DNA of 64,000 nucleotides. Source: Zhengitettix transpicula. Taxonomy: Eukaryota > Arthropoda > Insecta > Orthoptera > Tetrigidae. The stretch spans positions 60,818,509 to 60,882,508 of the forward strand of contig CM073594.1 in the NCBI GenBank assembly GCA_037074705.1, written 5' to 3'. Both the position numbers and the translations under genes were made by a program. Positions 1 to 12,320 of the stretch are shown piece by piece. The notes under the pieces were generated by a model. That model ran no database searches, had not been told where the DNA came from, and saw only the letters and a program-made list of their open reading frames with translations. The stretch's first letter is position 1. Every line of letters starts with the position of its first letter.

Positions 1-1450
1 CAGGTCCTAGACGATTCCATCAGCGAGACTCTCCGCACCTGCTGTTTGTTGACGGGAAAACCCCGGAGGTACCGTTACTATCCCCAGCCTGACTAGCACC
101 AAACGGTACTTTTTGCCGACGTTCGATAAACATGGTTGCTCACGCGTTTAAATAAACTGACTAAAATATCAGTAAAATCAATTAAAAGACGCCTATCCTA
201 AATAACGCGCTATAACTTTAACGTTCTATTTAAATTCTTTCTTGAATTTTTGGTGGCGTAACTTTGAGGCCGAGCATTGTAAAGAACAGCATTGTTCGGC
301 GTAAGAATGCAGAGACTATAATGGGTGCTAAGTATTACCTTAGAAAAGCGTACGTTTCAGTAAAAACATTCACTGTGTGTTTGGAGGGCCTGACGATAGG
401 AGTCAGTGTTTTGTGGGAGATGGAGCAGTGTGTTGTGGCGAACCGGCCAATGGTGGCCGAATTCAGCGAAATATAAGCTGAATATACCAGCTTATGTATT
501 AAACGGATTTTCCACAGCAAAGCTGAGTTTGATGATTCGTACGACAGTAAATTAGAAAGACGCCGAAAGTGTTGTAAAGTGAGATGATAATAGAGATCAG
601 TGCTACTGTCTGTCAATAAAAATATGCTTCCATTAAAAATTAAAATAACCACGTGTAGACAAACCAGGGCAGTTCTGAACAAAATGGTATGTAAAAACGT
701 AATCCTTTACGTAAATATCGTTTACCCCCACATTTCTATAACTTTGTCAGATATTTCTATAGTTTTAACAGATTTCTATAGTTTTTGTTGTTGTTAAATT
801 CTTTGTATGAAATTTTTGTTATTGTAAATTCAAATCATATTTTTCTTCTGTAACTTTGGTGTAAATTGAAAATCACTGTCTTTATTAGACGCCCTATACG
901 CGGTCCTGAAATTTAGATTCTCATGAAAGCTGAGGCAATTACTGAAAAACATAAAATAATATTAAAGAATTCAACATAAATCAAAAATTTCAATTAAATA
1001 ATCTTTTGATATCTCTTTAAAAAATTTTGATTTAATTTCAACGTAAATTCCCGTCAACTTCATTCGTTTGTTTCCTTTTATATTTTGTATATTACATAAT
1101 TTAATTGGCCTAACGAGGAGCTTTTCTTTAAGTTCTTATTGTGTATTAAATAATTTAATATATATATATATATATATAAAGTAAATGCCTTGTTGGGACT
1201 CCACTTTTAATAATTCCCCAAACTGATTCATGTTTTTAATCTGTGCACGAGTCTTTTAATACTACTCGGTGCATTTTATTTTTTAAATATTATTTAAATC
1301 TAGAAATCTAGAAAATCGGTAATTCCACATAATTTAATTTTTTCTAACAGTATGTTGTGGTTGCTATACGTAACTCATAAAATACACCTAATGTATGGCG
1401 TTTTTATTACTTAATTCTCGTCAAATAACATCTAAAAAAGTATTATTATT
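1..1450. other. Upstream AT-rich region, no gene seen
   Basis: Bases 1-480 are moderately GC-rich with short open frames on both strands that overlap and match nothing I recognise. From about 480 on the sequence is AT-rich, with a short (TA)n run near 1160-1180. Because the exon at 4850 begins in the middle of a codon, an exon carrying the start codon must lie upstream, possibly here, but I could not find a convincing candidate. Confidence 0.5.
1160..1180. repeat. (TA)n microsatellite
   Basis: This is a simple run of alternating TA dinucleotides in AT-rich noncoding DNA. Confidence 0.8.
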
Positions 1451-1976
1451 TTTTAGGGCAACAGGCTACATGAAGGTAATCCTCGTTTGGCAACTCCCCT
1501 TTAATAGCATAGGAAGTGATTTGAAAGGAGGGATGCGGAAAGGTAGAGGATGGTAGCCAAGGGTTAACTAGGGCCCCGGGCTATATTTTAAGGATCCTAC
1601 CCTGCATTCGGCTAAAGAAATGCAGGGAAAACCCTAGGAAGACCTGCATCAGTAGGTCGGGCATTGGGTACTTGTCCCACGCCCTTCCGATAGCGGGAGA
1701 AGAGTTTGCTGTGGGGACGCAGAATTCCATTCTCTGTGCCTCGACCAGTTTAGGACGCAGCTGGTCGACTATTCCAATGGGAATAGCGGACAACTCTTAC
1801 CGTATGCCCAAGGTCTGTGACCCCGAAACATACACCTCTCAGAACTGGTCGAGTTGCTTCGGCTTTTGGGAACCTTAGTTAGAAAACGAAGAGGAAAAGG
1901 CATCCCCATAAGTAGTCCCTTCGTATCTATCCTATAAGGTACTGCCTTCGAGAGAATACTCCTTATCTAAAACAGG
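1451..1976 (-). repeat. 540-bp A-tailed repeat, copy A
   Basis: Copy A of the dispersed repeat. Read on the + strand it starts with a T-run, then the shared block GGGCAACAGGCTACATG, and runs through the CATAGGAAG, GGATCC and GGTCGGGCATTGGGTAC landmarks to the arm that normally ends in a hairpin. The A-tailed strand is therefore the minus strand. It is followed head-to-tail by copy B. Small reading frames on both strands recur in most copies and are probably by-products of repeat identity. Confidence 0.9.
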
Positions 1977-2520
1977 TTTTTTTTTTGGGGGGGGGGTATA
2001 GACAGGCTATGTATAGGGTAATCCACATAGTGGCAACTCCCCTCTTATAGCATAGAAAGGGATTTGAAAAGAGGGGATGCGGAAGGGTGGATGAAGGTAG
2101 CCAAGGGTAACTAGGGCCCCCGGGCTATTTTTTAAGGATCCTAACCGGCATTCTCCTAAAAGAAATGCAGGACAAACCTTAGAACAACCTGCAACAGGTA
2201 GGTCGGGCATTGGGTACTTGTCCCACGCCCTTCCGATAGCGGGAGAGGAGTTTGCTGTGGGGACGCAACATTCCCTTCTCCGTGCCTCGACCAGTTTAGG
2301 AGGCAGCTGGTCAACTATTCCAATGGGAATAGCAGACAACTCTTACCGTATGCCCAAGGTCTGTGACCCCGGAACATTCACCTCTCAGAACAAACCGAGG
2401 TGCCTCGGCTTGTGGGAGCCTTAGTTCAAAAACGGATAGGAAAAGGCATCCCCAAATGTAGCCCCTTCGTATCTCTCCTACATGGTTCTGCCTGCGAGAG
2501 AATAGCCCTCTTATTTCGCA
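1977..2520 (-). repeat. 540-bp A-tailed repeat, copy B
   Basis: This copy follows A in the same orientation. The junction is a T-run followed by a pure G-run of about ten bases (near 1987-1996). It shows the same landmarks as copy A and ends near the CCTGCGAGAGAA hairpin arm around 2490-2505. The boundary is approximate. Confidence 0.88.
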
Positions 2521-3445
2521 CTAAAAATGTCGCCAAAACATTTAAGTCTTTATCTTTACATAACAATCAATATCCTGCTAGTAGGTGAAGAAAAAATCAT
2601 GTTTAAAACTCCTTTGGCTAGTCACTGACTCAATGTTAGTAGTATAAAGTCAATTCAACATTTTTTTCGTAGTAAATTGTGAGTATCGTTCTTATTAAAC
2701 GTTTAATTCTACTTTTAGGTGGCGTTTGTGGTCTCTGACCGTATGAATTATGTTTTAGTGATGTAAATAGAATTCAAGAGTTTTCTGCGTATTTTTTCCC
2801 GCGTATAAATTTTCCGTTACACACGTATAAAAGTTACTGTCTATAATTATTTACTTTAATGTCAGAGAATTTCTTTTTCAAGTTAGTTTCCACTGCGTTC
2901 TCCTTTTTATTCTACGAAACGCTTTCTCGTGAATGCATGAGCGGATCGTTTTCCCTTGATTGTCCCTAATTCGTATTATACCTCACTTGAACCTTTCACG
3001 ACGGACTTTCTAATTAGCAAAGTACACATTGTACAGTATACTGTCCGCTGTAAATGACTGAGTAAACTCTGCGGTTAAAAAAAATGTTTACTTCGCAACG
3101 GGTGCGTAACATCCTACCCCTTATAAAATTAACCAGACTTTGTGTGTGTGTTTGTAAAATAGAAGTAATTTCTTCCTTTTCATTTCATAGAAAATGAACG
3201 GTGGGCTTAAAAATGGTAGCTTCTCAGAAATCCCTCGAGAAGGATTGCTACAATAATCTGTAATCGTTTCAAATCGGCATTTCGTCAGGTGTTTTGATTT
3301 TTCAGAACTTGCGTAAAAAAATTAAGAGTAAGTTTTCAAATAAGCTATATTCAAATTGAAAAACAATCCAAATAGGATACTTAAACGACACCCTCAGTCT
3401 AAAGTACTTCTCCAAAGTACTATTAAATCATTATAACGTATATAC
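2521..3445. other. Spacer, nothing recognised
   Basis: About 0.9 kb of unique-looking AT-rich DNA separates two divergently oriented repeat pairs (A-B and C-D). I see no coding potential or RNA gene. Confidence 0.5.
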
Positions 3446-3978
3446 CCGAGAGACGATGTCTGCGAGGGCTATTCTCTCGCAGGCAATACCTGCGAGGGAT
3501 GTTCTCTCGTAGGCAGAACCTAGCAGGAGAGATACGAAGAGGCTACCTTCGGGGATGCCTTTTCCTCTCCGTTTTTGAACTAAGGTTCCCACTAGCCCAG
3601 GCACCTCGGCCTGTTTTGAGGGGTGTATGTCGCAGACCTTGGGCATACGGTAAGAGTTGTCCGCTATTCCCATTGGAATAGTCGGCCACCTGCCTCCTAA
3701 ACTGGTCGTGGCACGGAGAAAAGAATGCTGCGTCCCCACAGCAAACTCCTCTCCCGCTATCGGAAGGGCGTGGGACAAGTACCCAATGCCCGACCTACCT
3801 GATGCAGGTTTTCTAGGGTTTGTCCTGCATTTCTTTAGGCGAATGCCGGGTAGGATCCTTAAAATATAGCCCGGGGGCCCTAGTTAACCCTTGGATACCG
3901 TCCTCCACCCTTCCACATCCCCGCTTTCAAATCCCTTCCTATGCTATTAAAGGGGAGTTGCCACGTCATGTAGCTTGT

Positions 3979-3980
<2 letters not shown>
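3446..3980 (+). repeat. 540-bp A-tailed repeat, copy C
   Basis: This copy lies in the opposite orientation to A and B. It opens with a doubled TGCGAGGG...TCTCTCG hairpin module (near 3460-3520), continues through the shared core, and ends in a TGTAGC-type terminus where a (TA)n run takes the place of the usual A-tail. It is paired head-to-tail with copy D. Confidence 0.88.

Positions 3981-4030
<50 letters not shown>
3981..4030. repeat. (TA)n microsatellite between repeat copies
   Basis: About 25 TA dinucleotides sit exactly at the C/D junction, where other copies have an A-tail. This suggests expansion from the A-rich tail. The YIYI reading frames across it are artefacts. Confidence 0.9.
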
Positions 4031-4032
<2 letters not shown>

Positions 4033-4567
4033 CGACGGGGTACCCGGCATGTGAGATCTGTTCTCTCGCAGACAGAACGTTTCTGGATAGAAGAAGAGGG
4101 CTCCCTTTGGGGTATGCCTTTTTCCTCTCTCCGTTTCTGAAGTGAGGTTCCCACACTCCAAGGCACCTCGATATTACTTGAGAGGTGTATATTCTGGGGT
4201 CGTAGACCTTGGGCACACGGTAAAAGTTGTTAGCCATTCCCATTGGAATAGTCGGCCAGCTGCCTCCTAAACTAGTCGAGCGGAATTCGACATTCGAAGG
4301 GAATGATGCTTCTTTATAGAAAACTCCTCTCCCGCCACCTGAAAGGCATGGGACTAGTTCCACTGCCCGACGGTTTTTATAGGGTTTGACCTGCATCACT
4401 TTTGGCGAATGCTGGGTACGAACCTTAAGCTATAGCCCGGGAGCCCTAGTCAACCCTTAGAAATCTTCCTCTTCCCCCCCCCCGCATCCCATCCCCTCTT
4501 TCAAATCTCTTCTTATTAAAGAGGGTTTACCACTATGTGGATTACCCTCATTTAGCCTATTACTCTT

Positions 4568-4570
<3 letters not shown>
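4031..4570 (+). repeat. 540-bp A-tailed repeat, copy D
   Basis: This copy has the same orientation as C and is more diverged than most. The hairpin arm TCTCGCAGACAGAACG and the core landmarks are still visible. It ends in CCTATTACTCTTAAA before a second (AT)n run. Confidence 0.85.

Positions 4571-4606
<36 letters not shown>
4571..4606. repeat. (AT)n microsatellite
   Basis: About 17 AT dinucleotides follow directly after copy D, again at the position of the A-tail of the repeat. Confidence 0.88.
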
Positions 4607-4849
4607 TCCGGTCAGTCAATAACATGTTTCTTAACACATTTCCAAATGACAAAATTATCATCTGAAATATATAAACGGCTCCGTCTGTCAAAAAACACTG
4701 TTTGAAATTGCAGTTAAAATTAATATTTTTTCACCAGTTAAAGAAGTAATCGAATAGATAATGTAGAACTTTCTCTGCTCTTAATATCATTACCATATAT
4801 GATAGTCCCCCGGCTGTCTTAAAGAATAATTATCCTTTATTTTTTCCAG

Positions 4850-4927
4850 GCTCAGGACAATGGACTCTTGCAGCGCTCACGTGTTTTTACGCCATCGTAG
4901 CGATTGCTGGAGATTATCCAGGACACG
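4850..4927 (+). CDS. Dpr-like gene, signal-peptide exon
   Basis: This 78-nt exon is flanked by a strong acceptor (pyrimidine tract ending TTTTTTCCAG) and a consensus GTAAGT donor. It begins and ends in phase 1. In the frame that joins without a stop to the exon at 21254 it reads SGQWTLAALTCFYAIVAIAG followed by DYPGH. The hydrophobic run after the tryptophan looks like the core of a signal peptide, as expected for a secreted or membrane-anchored receptor. The ATG at 4860 lies in another frame, which meets a stop in the next exon, so translation must start in an exon further upstream. Assignment rests on splice sites, phase and the downstream Ig exon, not on a recognised motif here. It could be one of several alternative first coding exons. 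Confidence 0.65.
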
Positions 4928-7900
4928 GTAAGTGCTGCAGATATACAAATGGATGATATACAAAATTGTTTTTTTACCCAGAATAAGACATTAATGAAGG
5001 AACCAAATATTTTATTTATAAACTTCGTTGCAAACGTTAAGAGATGAGGACATAAATGTTTACGATACAGGATCGCAAGGATTCCAAAATCCCTGTTGTG
5101 ACTTTATCTGATTGGTACAGACATAGTTTGAATAATTATTGTATATGTGATATAAATAGTGTTTTTAATTTAATTTAAACGTATGAAAGTCATTTTAGTT
5201 TATTATTATATTATGCGCATGTTTTTACCTTTCGGCTCATTCAGATGTTTCTGGGACCTTTGAATAAGTAACCATGAGGAATTATTATTTTTTGTATTTA
5301 TATGATTTTGAAATATTGTATACCTTTTATATCGTTTTAGTTGTTAATATACTGGTAAAAATAAATTTAAAATTTATTTACTTGTACACATCTCATTTTT
5401 GTATAATCTTCATTTAAATTATTAATAATATATTTATGGACTATTTTACAATTACAATTTTTAAGACAGGCTATGCACGATGTTACTTACTGGACATTTT
5501 GGTCTTTATTTTTACCCCTACTAAAACTTCAATGTCTCTTTTTTTTTAAGTCAAATGTTCCTCTTTTTCTCATTATATGATATTTCTGTTCTCTTGTGCT
5601 TGTATTATATTAGGATTATATTTTTCCAAGATTAAATCATCTCTCGGAAAAAATAAAATATTTTTCACGGAATACGAACAAAAAGAGAAATATAATTACG
5701 AGAATTCACCGGCTTGAAGCTGAGACATGTCAGTCTCCTAATTAATTAATACTTAAAAAAAACCTTGTGTAAGGCGAAACGTCGCGTATTTACTAGAAAA
5801 TTTGAATACAGAATTTGTGAATTTAACATTTTATTTAGACTTAATTCGCCATCAACGTTTACATATTCCGAGCATGTCAGATAATTTTTAATTTTTATCC
5901 TTGTTTCCCGAATAATTCTTAATTTATTTTAATTCCCAGTAGCACCATAAAACTAGTTATAATTTTTTTAAAATTCTCTTTCAGGGTAAGAACGTTGCAT
6001 TAAGAACAGAAATTATCATCATTTAGCAAATGAATATTGTATGTGTTTCCTTTTAAATTCTTTACTGAAGTGTAATCCTCAATTGTCCTTTATTTAATTT
6101 TATTCCCCATGACATTTATTTTTATCAAAGAACAAGTAGCTTTCGGAAGGGCTAATTTTCTATAAAACATTTATGGTCCTCTCTCGTCATTTTCAGCAGG
6201 ACATTTTCGATGTAAACTTGATTTACTTCCGTGCAACAAGGTTCTTGAAAATTTACTATCCTAATGATTGCATCTTCTTCAGTTAGGATAAAAAGAATCC
6301 TACTCTAAAGTTTTGAGAACGAATTGAATCTCGGACGTTTTATCTTTCCCTCAGGATAAGTTAGTTTGAAAGTTGCAAAACACCCTCCCGAATCTCAACC
6401 CCCCCCCTCATCCCCCGCTTGCGGGGAAGAAACCTTTAAAAAATTTAAGTCCAATGCCTCATGAAATTTTAAAGAGCCACTCACTCCCTTTTCCCTTCTT
6501 CGAAGGAGTTAAAGCTGAATGAATTCTAAAATGTAAGGAACACTAATTTTCTGATAAATATTTTACGTAACGCGAAAAGGAAAATGTTGTTTAAAAGTTG
6601 TATCGATAGTGAGGGAGTTTCAGTAGTAAAACACTTGAGAAGAATTTTAAAAGAATAGTGTTTGGAAATCACGCCGTTTATTTCCTCTCAAAAATGGAAA
6701 CTAGGCCTCATATAAAAGCTGATTTAAGGATCATTCAATATTCATCATTCAAATTTTTTCGGAAAAAAATACTAAAGGGAAACGATCATATTATTTAAAT
6801 ATAAAAAATGTAAAAAATTAATTAATATTCTCTATATTAATAATAGAATTGAATTTTAATCTTTCGAAGAATATTAATAAATTTAATAAGAACTAGTATT
6901 ATTCTGAAATAGATTAAATATTTTAAAAACAAAATAACTGTTTATTTCTTAAATTAATTACAGAATAATGACTCAGATTAATTGAGCCAAAATTTTTTAC
7001 GTAGAATTTTACTTTAATGAACTCACTAGAAAAAAATATTCTAAATTATAATTATCTGAAGTTTTAATTTTATAATAAATAAATTAATTGACCATAAAAA
7101 TACAATTACAAGACGTGTTGTGCTCTGTAAAGGACTCATTTTTTGACAAGAATGTATTCGGACTGATAACTGTAAAGATAAAAGCTCAGTTACTTTTTAA
7201 TTTGGATGCTTGGCATCAAACTATTAACTTGTACACTTGACGAAGTCATTAAAATGAGAACGAAATGCTGTGTAGTTGTTATATTTTTATTAATTTATGT
7301 AATAATTTTATTCTTCTTCATGACCAATAAATTTATTTTAAAATTATGCAGCTATTTTATGATTAAATAAAGAACAGTAATAAGGGTACAAAATATATAT
7401 CCAAAGGTGACCCTAATTAGGCTATTTATGCATACGATAAAAATTGTGTGTAATAAAACAAAACAAAGTAATGAAGATAAACATCTCAAAAACGTTTACT
7501 GGCTTGGAGAAGGAAACAGAATTGTAATTCAATAGGCAAGAATTACTCAACTTTTATACATCACTCTACGAATAAATATAAAAGAATACAAGATGAAAAA
7601 AATACAGACATTATTAACGTAGATTTAAACATTTGCATTTTATAAAATAATTATCCATAATTTCTATTTCTATCAGAGAGCAATTGATAAACAAAATAAC
7701 ATTAAATTTGTACGACCTGAAATGTCAGTTTTCTGCTGGCTGATAATTTAAACGTTTTTTAAAAAATTTTAAAAATATAAACAAAGTGTCTGAAACGAAA
7801 ACACGTGAACCTATTTGTCAGTAATTAATCATTTAAATTTTAAAACATTGTAATATAACTAACCCGACGTTTCATCTTTTTTTTGGAGGATCTGTTCAGC

Positions 7901-10699
7901 CGTCGTAAAATTCAATTATGTTATAAATTGAAAATCTACATATTTCAAGACTGCAAAATGTTATAATGATGATCATTTATAATACAATTACGTAAAAAGT
8001 TATTTAACATAATTTTACATTTTTTAGGTAATTTTATTATAAATTATTGTTCCTATAAGTTTTAGATTATGAATTTATCATTAATTCAAATTTACAGTTG
8101 CAGAAGAGATCTCAAAATAATAAGGGATGAAGTTCTTTTCAATAAATTTCTGACTAATAGGCTGATGTTTCTTCATTTTATTAAATAAGTCAGAAAAATA
8201 TTATTCTCTCAGAAGTTTGTAAGGAGAACGTAGCACTATTTTCTATTTAGTGTCGATTTACATTCACCATACAAATCATTTATCTGTAAAATTCATTTCC
8301 ACTAATTAACTGAAGCTTGAGGAAATGAAAACATTTTTAGCTCACTTGAAAAAGTGAGAGAGTTGCTTCTTTTTCTTCCAAAAAAATTAATTATATTAAA
8401 GCCCTCCGGTTCCATGATCTCGGAGATAAATAAAAGAGAGATTGAGCTTGCATATAATCCATTCGCCGAATAAAGGGACGCTAGCCACATCGCAGCGCAA
8501 AGCATTGACCATTTCATTGACTTTTAGCGTGAGTGTAATTTTGCGTAAATCGTCGTATATATTCGTTCGTGCAAAAAAATAAAAGAATTCTTAAATTCTG
8601 TATATTATATGCTATATAATTTAATAAATTACTCGTGTTAACGTTTCGATAAAGTCCCCGATTCGGGTTACTAATAGGAATATCATAATTACTGTGTTGT
8701 ATTTATTCAGAAAATTGCAATTATCACGATAAAATGTAGTTATAAATAGTAATGTTAGGATTATGTACTCAAGAAAAAGGTGAAAGTTGAATCATGAATA
8801 TACATAAAGATGAATCCGGTCATGACTGTATTTGATCTTTTTCTCCTGTACCCTTAGAGGACATTTAGCGAGCCAGGTTTCAGCACGATTTGCATTATCC
8901 ATGTTTCTTAAAAACAAACGAGTAATATCAACAAACACAGGGGACCAAAATTTCCACCAGAGGCGATATTTCAGTCTACCAGATCTTACCGGAGCAAATT
9001 ACGATTCCCACTGCTTTATCCAAGTTTCTAAATTATAATCCATTAATTGTAATGCAGTTGACATCTTAGAGGAGAAATGGGACGTTAAATGTTCTAAGAT
9101 ACTAACTTATAATATTGTAAATTTGACGATTACTAGGTAAACCGGGCTCTCGGTCCTTGTCTCACGTCGTTCCGATGACTTGCAGGGGCCTATTTTGCTC
9201 CAAAGGCGTAGTATTTCCATCTCCATGCCATATTATTCCTCAATTAACCTACCTGAGTGTTAAATAAGTGTGGTATATTTAAATATACGCGCCTTTGGCG
9301 TCTGTCTGTTGCTAAATTTTAGTAAAACAAACTTCAATCTGCAAACCTAGAATATAGTAATAAGAAAATACACTAAAATTTTTATAATAATTTATTATGG
9401 CTTTATGTGCATAAGAAACTAAGTTTTAAACTGTTAAATAAATTTCCTACAGAACTTTAACTAACAAAACTGACATTATAACACGAAAATTAGTTTATAA
9501 TGCATATTATCAGTCTGTACTATCATATGACATAGTACATTTGGGAAGACTTTTCAGTTAATAAAAGTTATTTATCGTACAATCATATGTAAGAATAACT
9601 AAAGTCATTACATCTCTCTTTGCGATTAACAATAAAAATTAAGAGTATGTTTTCTAATGGGTAGAACACAGTATTAATACTAGAAATAAATATAATTGTG
9701 GTTTAGAATGTATAAAAATTATCAATAAGGCAGAAGAGAGTACAACAACCCTATCCAACAATCATCCCCGACATATTAAACAGTTGAGAAATAAACCAAA
9801 CTACTGTCAGTTTCCTGTAAATGAATTTGAAGATCTGAAATAATTGCTTACAGTAAGAAAATGTAAATATTCAGGATGTAACGTTATCCTATTAATAATG
9901 TAATAAGACTTGTGAAAAACGTTTCGACTTCTTCCATATTCTAGAATCATGGCTTCATTGAAATGATCCACGGAATTTGATCTCATTATGTAATTCAACA
10001 TATATTTTTTCTCTTGTATTTGTCTAGACATTTAAATGCAACTTACACAGCAAGAATCCCCATATTCAATGATTTTTTTACACTTTTCCACATTTTAACC
10101 AGGCCATATTTTCCATTGTGGTGGAGTCACTGCAGTAACCGGCCAGCCGCTTCACTTTTGGTCAGCCAAACGGGTGTGAGTCCTTCAGCTTCGTTGTACC
10201 CGACGAATACATCGCCGAACACTGCAGACATCCACTCTTGCACCAACATGCACATTCTACGACCTTTCATGAATGTGAATGGGCGTTTCTCCTTCCGAAT
10301 TTAGGAATTAAATCGCATAAAAATGTCTAATAAGTCAGTCATTTTGAAATACGGTGCAGTGCTGCCATCATTTTACTTATGAATTGTTACTGCAGAGGAT
10401 TGGAGTAGAATGTTTTACGAATCGCGCGAAATTCAAAATTTTAACAAAAGTAACTTATTAAAATACCAAAAAATATGAGTTATTACTTATGAACCACCCT
10501 TGTAGAAGAAATTCAAATATATGGAATACATTCAGTCGGTTTATGACAGTATGAAATAAATGGTCATTATAATTTTTCTAGTGTTTAATTATGAGTAATT
10601 TTAAAAATCGTACTTTGTCCGAGTTCGCAGTTGTTTTAATTGTTCTTATACCCATATTAATTAGAATTTCCTGTGTGAATCTCTGAACTGTCTAAATTG

Positions 10700-11480
10700 A
10701 TATAACATTTGCATTTCAAAACGAGAGAACTTCAACCCCTCCACACGTATTTCCTCCATTCGTATAACGATGCGTCAAAGTGGATGTTATGCGATGTAAG
10801 GGAATCTTCTTTCATCTTGTTTTCTTTGTTCCTTTTGCTAGAATGTGTGTATGTGTGTGTGCGGGCGTGCGGGTAATGGAAGCACAAAGGGTCGACATAA
10901 TCGAGTGGTACTGCACAGAATCCAAGCACAAAAGCCAACCAACAATTAATGATTCGAGGTCGCGGCAAGGAGCAAACGCGTGGTCCTCGGTGAACAAAGA
11001 ACTGACACGATGCGAGAGACGGAGGGAAATAAAGGAAAGAGAGACAGACTGCTTGTGCGGGGGTTGTGGGAAAGAAACGGATAGAGGCAGAGGAGAAAGA
11101 AACCCCACCACCACCCACTTAGACGAGCCAAAAAGTCGTGCCCGCAAAAAGCTCCGCCGTCCGACCGAGGACTCCTCCTCTGTCTTTCTTTGTGTAGCTA
11201 CGCGGGCGGCTCTCGTCTGTTTTGTGGAACAACGAATTTTCCTCCCAGTGGTGTCGCGTGTATCACCCTTCGTGCAGAAAATCTCGAGATCTGCGGGGAT
11301 CAAGTGTGAGTAATGTTTGCATTAACCCCGAGCGCGCGCGGCCGAAAACACGCAACTCTGCTCTTGTGGTGGGGTGAGGGTTGCGGTGGCCACGACTACA
11401 ATCCAATCTATTTATCAGCACCGGGAAACGACCCTGGTGCCGCAGGATAGCCAATTGCGATTAGTACAGTCACTGTGCGG
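10700..11480 (+). promoter_or_regulatory. CpG-rich block, candidate alternative promoter/5' exon
   Basis: This block stands out from the surrounding AT-rich intron. It is GC-balanced to GC-rich, with many CpG dinucleotides (for example CGAGCGCGCGCGGCCG near 11329) and a GT-rich run near 10850. Open frames run through it on both strands (a 177-codon + frame at 10780-11313 and a 163-codon minus frame), which is expected in stop-poor GC-rich DNA. A good donor, AGT|GTGAGT, lies at 11306. Together these fit a TATA-less promoter with a noncoding first exon that could splice to the exon at 21254, which has an in-frame ATG at 21264. That is inference; a nested gene, a conserved noncoding element or an inserted element are alternatives. 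Confidence 0.35.
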
Positions 11481-11829
11481 TTTTCTGTTAAAAGATTATT
11501 GTTATAACATTATCGACAATCACGAAGAGTTCACCAAGGATGCGTTACAGATCAGGTCTTTCGACCACTTGTATAGAAAATAAAATTATTTTGTCGCATT
11601 TACTAATCATATAACCATTTAATCTTTTCCATCCACTTTATAATATCTTTCAAATTATATGCACCACGTTTAAAAAATTTTCAGAGCTCTATTTCTTCTG
11701 GTAAAACAAAAATCTTTTCATGACCACGTGGATGACCATATTTTTATGGCCACAATCTCCTGCTACCTTTCTGTTAACAATACAGTCAATCACATAAATA
11801 GTCTGATTACATATTTTCTGCCATGTCTA

Positions 11830-12320
11830 TGACACATGTAAATGGTGCTACAACCAAACCTTGAGGAACCTGTGAGTCACGTTATTGAAATCTATTTCCC
11901 TATCGATATATTGTTTAAAGAACTGGTATGCAGGGTACAAACTGTTTTATTTAATTCATGAAGAGACAAAAAAATCTAGAAAACAGTGCCTGATAGACTT
12001 TAGTAGAGGAGTATATAGGTTAAAATGTGCTAGAAGTAGAAAGACTAGTTTTAATTGCAGTCACACATGCTATTATTTAAAAAATATTTATTCAGTCTCC
12101 TATATCACATTATATATTATAAGACCATGGTCCCATTACAGAACCTTGAGGAATCGCTGATACACGTTATTTAATGATATGTATATCAACTTCGATCTCC
12201 ATCTATCTTTTACTTGGAGAATGGACTGTTCAACAGGTTTTCTTAATCAGATTATCTGACAGTTATCCATAGACCCATTACAGAACCTTGAGGAATCTCT
12301 GGACCACGTTATTAAAATCT
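11830..12320 (-). mobile_element. Three scraps of a non-LTR reverse transcriptase
   Basis: On the minus strand three separate places read like the RT signature VPQGSVLGP: near 11850-11880 (VPQGLVVAP), 12130-12160 and 12265-12300 (both close to IPQGSVMG). The flanks of the first and third also match each other (GGGTACAAA...TTTATTTAATT). This is therefore one RT region present as three broken partial copies rather than one element. Stops and shifts interrupt all of them. No start, end or poly-A tail could be defined. Confidence 0.6.

Noticed and set aside
264..682. Overlapping open frames near the left edge
   Set aside because: They overlap antisense to each other, have no recognised domain and no splice context that would link them to the exon at 4850.
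3947..4399. Frames encoding YIYIYI runs
   Set aside because: They are translations of the (TA)n microsatellite fused to repeat copies.
4860..4927. ATG at 4860 as the start of the Dpr-like protein
   Set aside because: This frame leaves the exon in phase 2 and runs into a stop in the exon at 21254. The frame without the ATG gives a hydrophobic signal-like peptide and stays open through all three exons.
10014..10520. Possible mariner-type element ending in TATGAACCACCCTTGTA
   Set aside because: The end resembles some mariner-type termini, but I found no matching left terminus, and the frames on both strands match no transposase I can recognise.
10780..11313. 177-codon + strand frame as a protein gene
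   Set aside because: It lies in GC-rich DNA where stops are rare, a long frame also runs antisense, and its composition is low-complexity with no domain.
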